A DNA stretch of 64,000 bases from Cytidiella melzeri. Taxonomy: Eukaryota > Basidiomycota > Agaricomycetes > Polyporales > Irpicaceae. Positions within the stretch are counted from its first letter, which is position 1. Each line of letters opens with the position of its first letter. The stretch spans positions 1 through 64,000 of the forward strand of contig JABYQR010000036.1 of the NCBI GenBank assembly GCA_022592445.1, in the 5' to 3' direction. The translations under genes were made by a program, and so were the position numbers. Below the pieces are notes generated by a model that worked only from the letters and a program-made list of their open reading frames with translations, was not told the origin of the DNA and did no database searches. Below, in pieces: positions 1 through 11,329 of the stretch.

Positions 1-2
1 CC

Positions 3-2646
3 ATACCTCGCATCAACGATTTAATAAATTCGTTAAGCAAGGCTAAGGTCTTCTCAAAGATTGATCTTAGATGGGGATACAATAACGTTCGCATCCGAAA
101 GGGTGACGAATGGAAGACGGCGTTCATCACACACCGTGGCCTTTTCGAAGCCAAGGTGATGTATTTCGGTTTCAGTAACGCACCTGCAACGTTCCAAGCC
201 ATGATGAATGAAATTCTGAGTGATTTGATCTTAGAAGGACATGTCATGGTGTATCTCGACGACATCCTCATCTTCACTGAAGACAAGAAGGAAAACCGTC
301 GTATCACACAGGAAGTGCTCAAGCGTCTACGCGAGAACGATCTATTTGCCAAACCAGAAAAATGCTTTTTTGAAAAAGATCGCATTGAGTACCTAGGCAT
401 GATCATTTCTCACGGACACATCGAGATGGATCCAGCCAAACTACCGGAGTTACTGAGTGGCCGCGACCTGAAAAGGTTAAGCAAGTCCAAGCCTTCTTAG
501 GCTTCGCAATTTCTATCGGCGTTTCATCAAGGACTTTGCTAAACATGCAAAACCGCTCACTATTCTGACAAAGAAGGACCAACCCTGGATCTGGAAAGAT
601 GCTCAGGAACAGGCCTTCCAAAGTCTGAAACAGGCTTTTACGTCAGCACCCATTCTGAGGATACCAGATGACGAAAACCCTTTCCGTCTGGAAACAGACG
701 CTAGCGACTTTGCTACAGGAGCGGTACTATCACAACTGGACCCAGCTGACAAGCTGTGGCATCCAGTAGCCTTCTACTCTAAATCACTCAACGTCCATGA
801 ACGTAATTATGAGATATACGATAAAGAGTTGTTGGCTATTATCCGCGCCCTGGAAGAGTATCGTCAACATCTGGAGGGACATCCGATTACCGTAGAAATA
901 TGGTCGGATCACCAAAACCTGACATATTTCAGGAATGCCCAGAAGCTGACTCGGAGACAAGCGCGATGGGCGTTATACCTCACGCGATTCAATTTCGTGC
1001 TCCGGCACAAACCCGGAAAGACCATGCTTACCGCAGATCCTCTGTCCAGGAGGCCAGATCATGAAGAGGGGGTAAATTCCGATAACGAGGACAAAATTCT
1101 CCTTAAACCCGAGTTTTTTGCCATCTCTGCTATCGAAAACTCTCATGACTCGCCTATCAACGATGATGAAATCCTAAGACGGGTCAAGGAAGCACTCATG
1201 AACGACGAAGTTACCAAGGACTATCAGCAGTTACTTAACTCTGGTCCTAGGGAGTTCAAGAAATCACTAGAGGAATGGAATTTTGAGAACGGATTACTCC
1301 TATACCGTGGAAAAGTCTACATCCCCAAAGATCAGAAATTAGATCTAAGACGCCAAATCATCCAGATGCATCACGATCTACCTTCTGCCGGACATCCTGG
1401 CAGATGGAAAACGTACGAACTGATCTCGAGAAACTACTGGTGGCCAGGTTTAACCACTGATGTCAAGAAATACGTGACAGGCTGTGACACATGTCAGCGG
1501 ATGAAGACTCGTCCGCAACAGCCTTATGGACCACTCATCCCTAATCCGGTTCCGGCTGAACCATGGGATATCATGACTGTCGACTTGATTACTCAGTTAC
1601 CGGAGTCTGATGGCTTCAATGCTATCTGCGTAGTTGTAGACCGCCTCACTAAAAGGGCGCACTTCTTCCCTATTGTAAACGAGTTCTCGGCAAAAGACCT
1701 TGCAGCTCTACTCTATGAGAGAGTCTGGACCCTTCACGGGTTACCTTTGCAAATCATTTCCGACCGAGGTCCACAATTCGCAGCAGATTTATTCCAGGAA
1801 TGGTGTAAAATGCTAGGGATAGAATCTACAATGACTACTGCATATCATCCGCAGACTGATGGTCAAACTGAACGAGTTAATCAAACACTCGAACAGTACC
1901 TGCGTTGTTACGTTGATCAACTACATGACGACTGGGCTAGACTGCTCAGTTCGGCTGAGTTCGCATACAACAATGCAGCGCACGAGGGAACTAAGCACTC
2001 ACCTTTCTACCTCGAATACGGCAGACACCCTAGAGCTGGTCCAACGCTCACTAAGGACCTGAAAAGGTCTGACATGAATGACATCATGTGGAACCGCTTG
2101 CAAGCGCAAGAGCATGCTAAAGCGGCGTTACAACTTGCGGCTGAACGCATGAAGTGGTACTATGACAAGCACGTCCAGAAGGTCCCCTTCAACGAAGGCG
2201 ATCAGGTCATGCTAGATCTGAGAGACTACCAAAAATCTGGACATAAGCTGTCAGCCAAGTACTATGGCCCATTCAAGATTGCTGAAAAGCTCTCGCCGGT
2301 CACATTCAGACTGGAATGGCCCGAACGTTCACCAAGGATACACCCTGTATTCCATGCAAGCAAGTTGGTACCGTATAACGAACCTGAATTCGAAGGCCAA
2401 AAGCTGGAGATGCCTCCGCCAGATATCATCGACGGAGAAGAAGAATACGAAGTCGAGAAGATTCTCAAGTCAAGACGTACAGGTCGTGCCAAAAAGCTTC
2501 AGTATTACATACGCTGGAAAGGCTACGGACCAAACGACGACACGTGGGAACCTGTAGAAAACATCACGCACGCTCAAGAAGCGATCAAGAAATTCTACGA
2601 CGATCATCCCCGAGCTATTCGCTCAGCTACGATTTACTGTGTATAA
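3..2646 (+). pseudogene. gypsy pol: RT, RNase H, integrase, chromodomain (frameshifted)
   Basis: The frame is open from base 3 at the window edge. The RT catalytic motif VYLDD lies near 250-265. RNase H begins near 690 (ETDASDF) and continues through NYEIYDKELLAI. The integrase has an HHCC zinc finger (1369-1500, ending CDTCQRM), then catalytic D (TVDLITQL), D (ISDRGPQF) and E (TDGQTERVN) motifs. The chromodomain at 2440-2590 has YYIRWKGYGPNDDTWEP. Two single-base shifts break the frame: one near 445-455, just after MDPAKL, and one near 508-512 in the conserved FLGFANFYRRF region. Downstream of 829 the frame is intact to the TAA at 2644. The element could not make a full polyprotein. Confidence 0.88.
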
Positions 2647-2882
2647 GTCACGAACAACACACCAAGGATCATCCACGATCCAATGACGCAACCGAGGAGG
2701 GTACGGACTAGACTACCATCAGCCAATGAGGTGTGAACCCCGTCAGGGGCGTCGGTAGAAGCCGCTAGAGTCACTCGGAACTGCTTAGGCACCCTCTTGA
2801 CAATGGTGAAAAAGTGGACTCAATGACCAAGGTGTTCGTTCAAAACTCTTTGCACGGAGTTCAAAGCAAGAAGGGGGGGTAA

Positions 2883-3563
2883 TGTCACAGATTTTCAATG
2901 TTTCTACAAGACTTGCCTTACCAGGCAACGGTATTATTGGGAATATTTAAGCGCTTATTCAGCGCTTATCTGGCGCTTATCAGGCGCCTATTCCGGCGCT
3001 TATTCTCAGTGCCTATCAATTGATGCGCTGATGCGCCTTCTGTCTCTGATGCGCTGATGCGCTCCTTTCCTTATCTGTGTATCACATGATAGAACTCTCT
3101 GGAACATTGTGGAACATGCTGGAACTATGATGTCATAGTATAGAACATTCCATTAGATGATGTCATAGTTCTTAGAACCTTCTGGAAAAGTCTAGCCTTG
3201 TCTTAGAACAAGCTAGAACAAGTCTAGCCTTGGAGCTGGGTCATGGGGTCAGGTCATGGGGACAATTGCTATTGGTTGATTATTGAAGTGGCACCACTAG
3301 GGCATAGGGCATGCTTAGTAAGGTAGATTACTTCGCTTACTCATGTAGGTATTAGGGGTCTTAGGGTAGTACCTGGGGTCCTCCCCTTCATGTATATATA
3401 GAGGCACTCCTGAGGGCATATCCCCTCAGTCTTATCCACTCTGTTGAACTAGGACTACTCAGTACCTCACAGTACTTCGCTCACCACACCTCTTACTCTC
3501 TATCTCCATCAACTCCCCTCAGTTTATCAACTTACCTGGTGAGTAGTAACCTTAACTGTTACA
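2883..3563 (+). repeat. 3' LTR of the gypsy element
   Basis: It starts TGTCACAG directly after a polypurine tract and ends CTGTTACA, a near-perfect terminal inverted repeat pair. A TATA box (TGTATATATAGAGG) lies at 3391-3404. Near 2950-3060 are short degenerate repeats of GCGCTTATC and GATGCGCT type. The 5' partner LTR is outside the window, so the boundaries rest on the terminal repeats and on the abrupt switch to copia LTR sequence at 3564. Confidence 0.8.
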
Positions 3564-3837
3564 GACAGAGGCAGGGGAAAGGGACGCTTACCTGTTGTTG
3601 GTTGGTAGGGTTAGGTGTAGGCTTGGGGGCGAGTAGTAAGAGTAAAAGACGTATGGATTGCCTTGCAGACGTGAGGTTTTTATCTACTACTACAAGCGTA
3701 CAAACAAATGTAAATACAGAGCGCGTTAGCGCTAGTCAGCTTTCCATCGCGTTTTGACACAGCATAACATGCGGTTTCCGACACAGCTCAGCATGTGCTT
3801 CGACACAGCTCAGCACATGCTTCGACACAGCTCAACA
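3564..3837 (-). repeat. Copia-1 left (3') LTR, truncated
   Basis: It matches 9176-9471, but with one fewer copy of a 22-bp tandem unit (CGACACAGCTCAGCATGTGC plus 2 bases): three units here against four on the right. On the minus strand it begins TGTTGAGC after a polypurine tract (GCGAGGGGGAG). Confidence 0.88.
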
Positions 3838-6800
3838 CTCCCCCTCGCTAAGTATGGTGGGTCGTTTTCTTCGAACTGCCTTGACTGTAGCGCCTGGAAC
3901 GCTGATCTCAAGTCCAAGCATTTGTCGGAACTTGATGAACTTGACTCTTCCGAGATTCTTAGTGAAAAGGTCGGCCGGGTTTTCCTCTCCTGGAACAAAT
4001 AGAATTTGTACGAGTTGCTGGTCGACAACATCGCGAATGAAATGATAGCGGATGTCGATATGCTTCGAGCGCTTCTTGGTCACAGGGTTGGTAGAGACAA
4101 ACATTGCGCCTTGGTTGTCACAACAGATCGGAATGGGTTCGAGATTGTAGCCGAGCTCAGAGAGCATCGATCTAACCCAGATCACCTGGCGCGAGCAATC
4201 GCTCAGAGCCATGTACTCAGCATCCATTGATGAGTGCGCAACAGTACGTTGTGCGCGTGACTGCCAGCTGAATACACCTCCTGCAAGTTTGAGGATGTAG
4301 CCAGTCTGTGAACGGCGAGTGTTAGGATCTGATCCCCAATCCGCATCTGTGAATGCAACTAGACCTAAGTCTGATTGGCTGTCATACTCGAGACGATAGT
4401 CGCGAGTCCCTATGAGGTAGCGGCAAATATAGAGTGCCTTGCTAACATGGTCCTCACTTGGGTTAGCGCTCTGTTGAGCAAGCTTAGTGACAGCGAACGC
4501 AATGTCCGGCCGGGTGCCAAGCATGATGTAGAGCAACGAGCCGATAATCATTTGGAAACGACTTCGGCGAGCTGGATCAACAGCTCCTTCATATGTGACG
4601 GGATTGTAGCTGTCGGGCAAGGGTGTCGGCGCCGGCTTGGCGTCCTGCATGCCACAGCGTTCAAGCACTTTATCGAGATAAGCACTTTGGTCTATACAGA
4701 GCTTAGTGCCGTGCCTTTGAATACGCATGCGCAGGAATTCTTTGACTTCAGGTAAGTCACGACATTCCCACTTGTCCATGAAGCGTGCCTTGTCTTGGCG
4801 CACCTTGAACTGGTTGGAGCCCATGAAGATTGCGTCATCAACATATATGACGACCACAATAATGTCTTCACCGTCAAATTTGACAAAGACACCAGCGTCA
4901 GACCTTAAACGTTTAAAGCCGAGCTTCTTCATGAATTTGTCTAGTGTTCGCCACCAGACTAGACCAGCCTGCTTAAGTCCGTAGAGCGCTTTGCGCAGGC
5001 GAAACACAAGGTGCTCCATGCCTTTCTCTACAAAGCCTTCTGGCTGTTCCATAAAGATCTCCTCTTCTAAGTCGCCGTACAAATAGGCGCTTCACACATC
5101 TAAACCGGTCATAAACCAGCCTTCGAGTGCAGAAAGTGCAAGAATGAGCCTGACAGTCTCAAATCTCACGACTGGAGAGAAGATTTCGTCAAAGTCTATG
5201 CCTTCGACCTGCGTAAAACCACGAGCTACAAGCCGGGCTTTCTTGCGATTGTCTGACTTCACGTCAAAAACCCATCTATTCTTGATGACTTTCCGTTTTT
5301 TGGTCTGTCAACAAGATTGTAGACTTTGCAATCTTTGAGGGCTTTAAGCTCCTCACGCGCAGCCTTACGCCATTCTGCCTGCTCCTTTTTAGGTAATTGC
5401 AGGATATCACGGAATGTCCATTCACGAGGATTAGACATTGGGTCAATCGGCTCAACAGCTTTGTTAAGCATGTAGTTGAGGAAATTTGCTCCCCCTTCAC
5501 GGCATAGGGCTGCCAGTTCTGCTTCGACTGATGCTGACTCATTCTCAGAATTGAGCGGCGTAAGTTCGCTCGAGTCGCTATCATTTCCAGGTTGAGGATC
5601 TTCAGAGGGATTGTTACTCTGAACAGGACTGGGAGAACGAGGCGTGGGACCATCTTTTCTCACCTGTTGGGGATCTTGCCATTGAGGGCGACTCGTTTTA
5701 GGCTGATCATTACCCAACTTCCTTCGAAGATCACTTCGTTGACGCTCAGTGGGTGTTGTTTTCCCATGGACGTCACCTGGTCGTGCAGGTGGTGGATTTC
5801 TTTGACGCGCAGATCGACGCGGCTGAGGTGCCGGTTGATCTCCCGGAGCATCATTAGGAGGACTCGGACTACGCTCTGGAAGCGGTGCAGGACCTTCGTC
5901 AAGATCTCGGTCCGGTCGCTTTTGTGAAGGATGAGGGCGACGCGGAGGAATGTCATCATCTCCGGCGTCATCAAAGCCAAGACCATTAGAATGGTTGTCA
6001 TCATTGTCATCGGCGGGACGCTGCTCACGTGGGCGCGATCGCCGCATCTTAGAGTCTGGACACTTAGGGAAAAAGTCTTCATCAAATTCGGCTTGAGTAG
6101 CCTCAAAGACAACATTGTTTGGGGCACGCATGAATTTCCAGCCATGTGTGGTTTGACCGATGTAGGTCATCATCTCACTCTTGGGTGCAAGTTTGTTAGC
6201 ACGCACTTTAGGCGGAATAAATACGTAAGCGCCGCAGCCAAACACGCGAAGTTTGGAGACATCAGGGACTTCGCTGTAGAGGATTTCGTAAGGCGTACGC
6301 CACTTGTGACGACACATGGGAGTTCTGTTGTACACATGAACAGCATGTTCTACGGTAAAATTCCACCATGATGGCGGAAGGCACGCGGTAAAACGCATGG
6401 CTTCGGCCTTATCCATCATTGTACGCATGAATCGTTCAGCACGACCATTCTGCTGATGCATGTGTGGCGTGGACTGAAGGATAACAATGCCGTTGTCAAG
6501 TAACAAGTCATCAAACGCTTTTGACTTGTACTCTCCCCCTGCATCGGACATCCATTTCTCGACTTTGGCACTGAACTGAGTATTCACCATAGCGAGAAAT
6601 TGTCTTGTAGCGTCTATCGCTTGAGACTTCTGTCGTAATGCCTTCAACCACGTGTGTGATGTGAAGTCGTCAACAAACGTGATTACGTATTTGTGACGGT
6701 GGTATGATTCGACAGGGAATTCCTTCAAATCAGAGTGGATGATCTGGAATGATCTAGTCGCACGCTGATCTGATGCAGGGAAAGGGCGCATAGGCATCTT

Positions 6801-8913
6801 GCCTTGCGCGCATCCTTGACAGGGGTTTTTTGGTGGATCAAACTTGAAATCCGGTAATCCCTTTGTGTGACCCTTCAGACGGCGCAACACCTCATCGCCA
6901 GGGTGCGCAAAACGTCGATGGGCAATGTCATGAGTGACATGCGCAACTTGTCGACTAGCGACATGTGCGTGATTCTGAATCCCAAACGTAGGACATCTAG
7001 GAAACAGAGGGTCGAAACGAAGCCGAAGCTTACCAGTTTCGCTGACAACGTCAATTTGCTGGTAATCACCGGTAACACGCATGCCATTATTTAGCAGCTG
7101 ACCGAGTGATATGAGTTTGACATTCAGATTTGGCATATAGTACACTTCGTCCAATGTATAAGTGTCACCATTTGAGAGACGCATTGTAACGTTACCCACG
7201 ATCGTAATTTTAACGTTCCGAGTTGCAGTTGAGACTGTGATCGGTCGTGGTAGAGTGCGTTTATCTTGCAACTCATTCTCATCAAAGGTGAAGTGCATAG
7301 AAGCACCAGAGTCTAGCAGCCACAAGTGTTGTGATTCTGCGTTGAGATGTTTCTCACACTTAGTACATTCTGCAAAATCCCTGTCATGCACACATTTATT
7401 CGAGACGTTATGGTAATACATCGACGAAATAACTACGCGATCACGTTCACAAGCAGAATCTGTTGGAACGGCGTCAGCGACTGTGAGTGCAGGGACGCAA
7501 GAACGAAAGACTTGCCAGTTGTAAGTACCAGCGGTCTTGAGGTAATTGTCGTCGTCGTCAGTACCGAACGAGACTGCATCATCCTCATCATCATTGTAAG
7601 GCCCGGGAGTAGGCGCGCGGAGCTCGTCAAGGGACACAGGGGTCTCCTTGGAAGGACTATTGTGGAAGACAACTTCCTCGTCTTCGCTGTCAGAGACAAC
7701 GTCGACCCTGCCACGCTTCGAGGGGCAACTCAAACCTTCAACGAACTCTGGTTCAGGAGAAGGGCGCTTGGCTGACGGCTTGTTGCGAATGACAGCCTCG
7801 AGGGTACGGATACGCTCAGCCGTAGCAGGAACTTCAAGGCACTGGGCGAGAGCCTGAGCAGCCTTGAAGCTGGGGTAGTTGTTTCCAGCTCGAACAGGAC
7901 GAGCACCAATACGCTTATCAAGCGGAACCTTAACTGGCTCAGGTGCAGGCACTGGCGCTGGAGCAAAGACGGGTGCCAGTGGTGTGGTCAACGCGACGCT
8001 AGCGAAGTGGTTGTGTTCACCGCCTTTATTGCCACGAGAGCGGTGACGAGTCCTCTTCTTTGGTCCATTCTGCTGCTGCTGCCCCTGCTGCGTCTGCTGC
8101 TGCTGACCCTGAGGGCGCTGCTGCGTCTGCTGCTGACCAAACTTCGGGTCGTTGCCAGGCTTACGCTTGACAGCGGTCACCTTTGAGGCCTGGGGCTGCA
8201 CCTGCTTGCCTTTGCCACGTGACTTAGACTGCTCGTAGGAGTTGACGATGGCAACACCAATATCGATAGGCTTGACGTCATTGACAGAGGTAGCGGCAGC
8301 GAGAAACTGGAGAAGGGTATTGGCGTACGGAGGAGCCTTGGTGATAAGGAGCATGCCCTGAAGAAAGAGCGGGACCTCTACGCCATAGCCGGACAGACGC
8401 TGGAAGTGCTGAAGGAACTGGTTGATTGCAGGTCCAGGGTGCTTGTCGGCAGCAATGACATGGTCAATGGCATGCCTTTGCAGGTCCAGGGTGCTTGTCG
8501 GCAGCAATGACATGGTCAATGGCATGCCTAAACTCAGTGAACATGAGGGGGACACTGGGCTTGCCTTATTTCGCCTTGAGGAGCTCCCACACCTCATTAG
8601 CAGTGGGGAGATCCACAATGAGCTCTTGAATGGATGGGACAGCACGGAGGATAATCGCTCCACGTGCCTCCTCATCCTTCTCCGCCCAGGCATTGTAAGC
8701 GTCAAGCTCCTCCTCAGTAGGAGGGCGAGCAGCAATTGCCGGGCTATCACCATGGGCAGCGACGGCAGGAGTGCCAGTCGGCCGCTCCATAGGCTCCTCG
8801 ACAGCGCGGAAGGATTTGCGCGTCATGAGGTATGCCTTAATGTTTGTGCTCCAGACGTTCCAATTTGTACCGTCTAGATGCTTGATGGAGGAGAGAGTGG
8901 CATTGTCGGCCAT
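3832..8913 (-). pseudogene. Copia-1 gag-pol (broken)
   Basis: Translation starts at 8913 (MADNATLSSIKHLDGTNW, copia-type gag). Integrase before RT is the Ty1/copia order. Visible parts are protease (LLDSGASMHF), the HHCC finger before integrase, integrase DDE (HSDLKEF, DAGGEY, NGRAERFMR), RT with an intact YVDD (near 4845-4860) and RNase H ending near 3832. Four lesions are visible: an in-frame TAA in gag (near 8566), a 52-bp tandem duplication (8428-8531) that shifts the frame, a frameshift near 5290-5310 at the start of RT, and a TGA near 5090 in RT. A glutamine-rich linker (8090-8140) lies in gag. No CCHC zinc knuckle was recognised. Confidence 0.85.
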
Positions 8914-9123
8914 GATAATGTAAGAGTTCTAGGGGAAGACCTTCATCAGTGACGTTGAAAACGACAGCGACAAGGTTTCACCCTAGCGGGCCCCAAGCGG
9001 GCACCCGCGGACAGCGTCGACGTCGATCGCGCGCGACATGGAACGAGGTACGCTCGACATGCACGGCGAGAGCGAGCGCTGCAGATAAGCGCCGCACTCA
9101 ATCGTCGTAGACGAGAGTGACAG

Positions 9124-9140
9124 GCGCGGGGCTCATAACC
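9124..9140 (-). other. Copia-1 primer-binding site for initiator tRNA-Met half-molecule
   Basis: On the minus strand the site reads GGTTATGAGCCCCGCGC directly after the LTR. This is complementary to the anticodon stem-loop of eukaryotic initiator tRNA-Met (which contains GGGCTCATAACC), not to a tRNA 3' CCA end. Drosophila copia and yeast Ty5 prime in this way. Confidence 0.75.
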
Positions 9141-9471
9141 TGTCGAGCCAGTATCGCCAACCGCGACACTAGCCCGACAGAGGCAGGGGAAAGGGACGCT
9201 TACCTGTTGTTGGTTGGTAGGGTTAGGTGTAGGCTTGGGGGCGAGTAGTAAGAGTAAAAGACGTATGGATTGCCTTGCAGACGTGAGGTTTTTATCTACT
9301 ACTACAAGCGTACAAACAAATGTAAATACAGAGCGCGTGAGCGCTAGTCAGCTTTCCATCGCGTTTCGACACAGCATAACATGCGGTTTCCGACACAGCT
9401 CAGCATGTGCTTCGACACAGCTCAGCATGTGCTTCGACACAGCTCAGCACATGCTTCGACACAGCTCAACA
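9141..9471 (-). repeat. Copia-1 right (5') LTR, complete
   Basis: On the plus strand it runs from TGTCGAGC to GCTCAACA, an imperfect inverted terminal pair, and it abuts the primer-binding site at 9140. Four 22-bp tandem units lie at 9380-9471. The flanking base run GGGTA (9472-9476) is the candidate target-site duplicate; its partner lies outside the window. Confidence 0.88.
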
Positions 9472-9488
9472 GGGTAATTGTATACCCG

Positions 9489-9548
9489 CTCTACCATAGC
9501 TACCTTAACTACATGGCTCTCCGTAGCAGCTGTCGTGTTTCCTGATGA
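9489..9548. repeat. Dispersed ~60-bp repeat (copy 1 of 2)
   Basis: This segment (GCTCTACCAT...TTTCCTGATG) recurs in inverse orientation at 55128-55187 with only a few differences. A weaker match to one end lies near 56158-56180. Its identity is unknown; it may be the end of an unrecognised transposon. Confidence 0.65.
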
Positions 9549-9555
9549 TGTTGGT

Positions 9556-9745
9556 GCACCACGCACGGTCTCGAACTGCACGGCTCGTGGTGGGTTTTGC
9601 CGGAATTTGGCGGTGGAACCAGTCTAGCACACCACTTGGTGCATTTTAGTCCATTCACGGAAGACAAGGACGTGGTGGCTGACTATCCTAGGCTACCTAG
9701 CCCATTGTACGATTTCTATGATTACGCGGAATCGACGCCACAAAG
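9556..9745 (+). pseudogene. Protein kinase fragment, inverted partial copy
   Basis: This stretch is a diverged copy of 13238-13410 in the opposite orientation. It covers the segment between the DFG motif and the APE region of the nearby minus-strand kinase. Translation shares LVVGF..IWRW/LVVGYQDFGGG-type residues and the stretch encoding PRLPSPLYDFYDYA. It has several stops and frameshifts and is plainly dead. Confidence 0.65.
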
Positions 9746-9977
9746 CCTTTGATCAAGCGCCAAATGCTCCAAGTTCATGCTTAACAGGACTTGCAGAATA
9801 AACGGCGTACTTTCATCCAAACTTGTACAAGACTACTCTACCGGTACCTAGTAAGACGGCAGAGAGTGTGTGGGGGGGAAAGTCCGTGGAGGGACCGGAC
9901 TTTTCGTGGGCGGCGCAAAAGTGAGAGGACACTGAACAGAACAGAGCACGGGACCAACAAAATCTGGCATAGTTCTA

Positions 9978-10623
9978 CTACGGCTGACCCTTGCGCGGCG
10001 GGCTGTTGGGACGGATTTTGGCAGGCTGGGCAGGGGGCTGAGCAGGGGGCGTGGGGTTGGAAGGGGCAGGTTGACGGTAAGGGTTTAGGTGGCCCGGCGG
10101 GACCTGGACGTTAACGGGCTGAACAGCGGTCGGATTGGGCCTTTTATTGGGGTTGGTGGGTTTTTTATTGTCCCTCCTGCCAGTATTGAGTGGTGTTTTG
10201 CCATCTGTGGCGAACGATGCAAGGTTACCAATGGCAAAGGGTGATACCCGTTTTTTCACCGCCATAGTATAGAACCGCTGGCCTGGCGCAAAGTAACCAG
10301 GAGGGGGCGCCCGTTTTTCTGCGATCATAGCCTCCACCTCCTCGGGGGCAGCAATCGATTTGTCGTAAAGACTGTAAGAATCTTGTCAGAGACACCGGGT
10401 TTTGATCACAGTAAAGCATAATCATGGGTACTCACTGAGACCTTGCGTAATCATGTTTCAAGGTGGCGGTGGGAGTAGAGGAGAGGACCGTGTGTTCTCC
10501 TGTGCTCGCCGGTCCCTCCAGGTTATGGGAGGAAGGCGGATACGGGACGCCAGACACGGTCACCGTATGGTACGCGCCGGTGACGATGGCGGCGAACAAC
10601 ACGAGAGTGGTTGAGAGACGCAT
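9978..10623 (-). CDS. Small secreted proline-rich protein, 193 aa, unrecognised family
   Basis: Two exons join in frame: 10623-10436 and 10371-9978, with a 64-bp GTGAGT...ACAG intron. The N-terminus is a typical signal peptide (MRLSTTLVLFAAIVTGAY). The middle has an acidic then basic stretch (SIAAPEEVEAMIAEKRAPPP), and the C-terminal 60 residues are rich in Pro, Asn and Gln with a basic tail. There are no cysteine pairs and no domain I recognise. A TATA-like GGCTATATAACC lies about 190 bp upstream (10808-10819), and a possible 5' UTR intron (GTGAGT near 10740 to ACAG near 10680) lies between. An alternative start upstream of that intron is possible. The gene lies among kinase debris, so its activity is uncertain. 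Confidence 0.5.
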
Positions 10624-10649
10624 GATGAAGAGCAAGCAAGATGTTGAAA

Positions 10650-11329
10650 GGTTGTTTGGAAAGACAATAGGACAGCTGTAAGAAGGGGTTTAGTACGGTG
10701 ACCCAACAAGCAGGTGAGGGAGTCGTGAACGACGATGTACTCACCGACCTGCGCTGAATCGATGAAAAAAGTGTGACTTCCGGAGCTGAGGTTGAAGGAT
10801 GGTGGCAAGGGGGTTATATAGCCTCTGGTGTGAAGGAGGTCGGTACTGGTCAGGCTAAGTTAACAGGATAAAAACTGTAAAACGGTTGGCATTTTTGCCA
10901 CTGGCACGGGCCTACAGAAAGCGGTGTGAGCCTGAAAGATATTGCAACAACCTCCAGCTCCGATGTTTCGTGTGCAAGTCTCAGGTGTTACTGCGTTCCA
11001 GGACTTTGTTTCACCATGACGGAGATCTAAGATTTGAAGTATGGGGTTTGAAGTATGGGGCAACAAGTCCAAACAACTCAAACGCCCCCGCGGTGAGACA
11101 TTCAAAACAACTGCATCATGGTTCCTTCGTCCGCGTTTCGTACTTATATAACTGACTTGCAATCCTTCATACAAGTCTTCTACCTCACGTGGTTGCAAAG
11201 GTCATTTCGTTGCCACGATACCCTTTTCACGCGTACCGCACAGCTCACCCACAGCAAGATGGCACGGTTCGTTGCTAGTACACAACGTCGTCCAGGTTGA
11301 ATCAAGGCAATCAGTGCATATGGCGACAG
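10650..11329. other. No gene recognised
   Basis: It holds the presumed promoter of the minus-strand secreted protein gene (TATA-like at 10808-10819). Short open frames here show no conserved motif. Confidence 0.4.

Larger units (their letters stand above)
1..3563 (+). mobile_element. Ty3/gypsy chromovirus, 3' part only (5' end lies outside the window)
   Basis: The sequence shows reverse transcriptase, RNase H, integrase and a C-terminal chromodomain in that order, then a polypurine tract (2869-2882, AAGAAGGGGGGG core) and a 681-bp 3' LTR. RT before integrase is the Ty3/gypsy order, and a C-terminal chromodomain marks the chromovirus branch. The coding part carries two frameshifts, so this copy is dead. 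The LTR ends at 3563, exactly where an internally truncated copia LTR begins. This suggests the gypsy element inserted into that copia LTR; the missing copia LTR end should lie to the left of the window. Confidence 0.9.
3564..9471 (-). mobile_element. Copia-1: Ty1/copia element, defective, left LTR truncated at a gypsy insertion
   Basis: Two direct repeats (3564-3837 and 9141-9471) flank a minus-strand gag-PR-IN-RT-RH region. The right copy is a complete 331-bp LTR. The left copy lacks the first 35 bp as read on the plus strand, and the gypsy LTR abuts it there. The LTRs differ by about two substitutions in 274 bp plus one 22-bp repeat unit, so the insertion is fairly recent. Even so, gag carries a stop and a 52-bp tandem duplication, and pol carries a frameshift and a stop. 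Confidence 0.9.
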
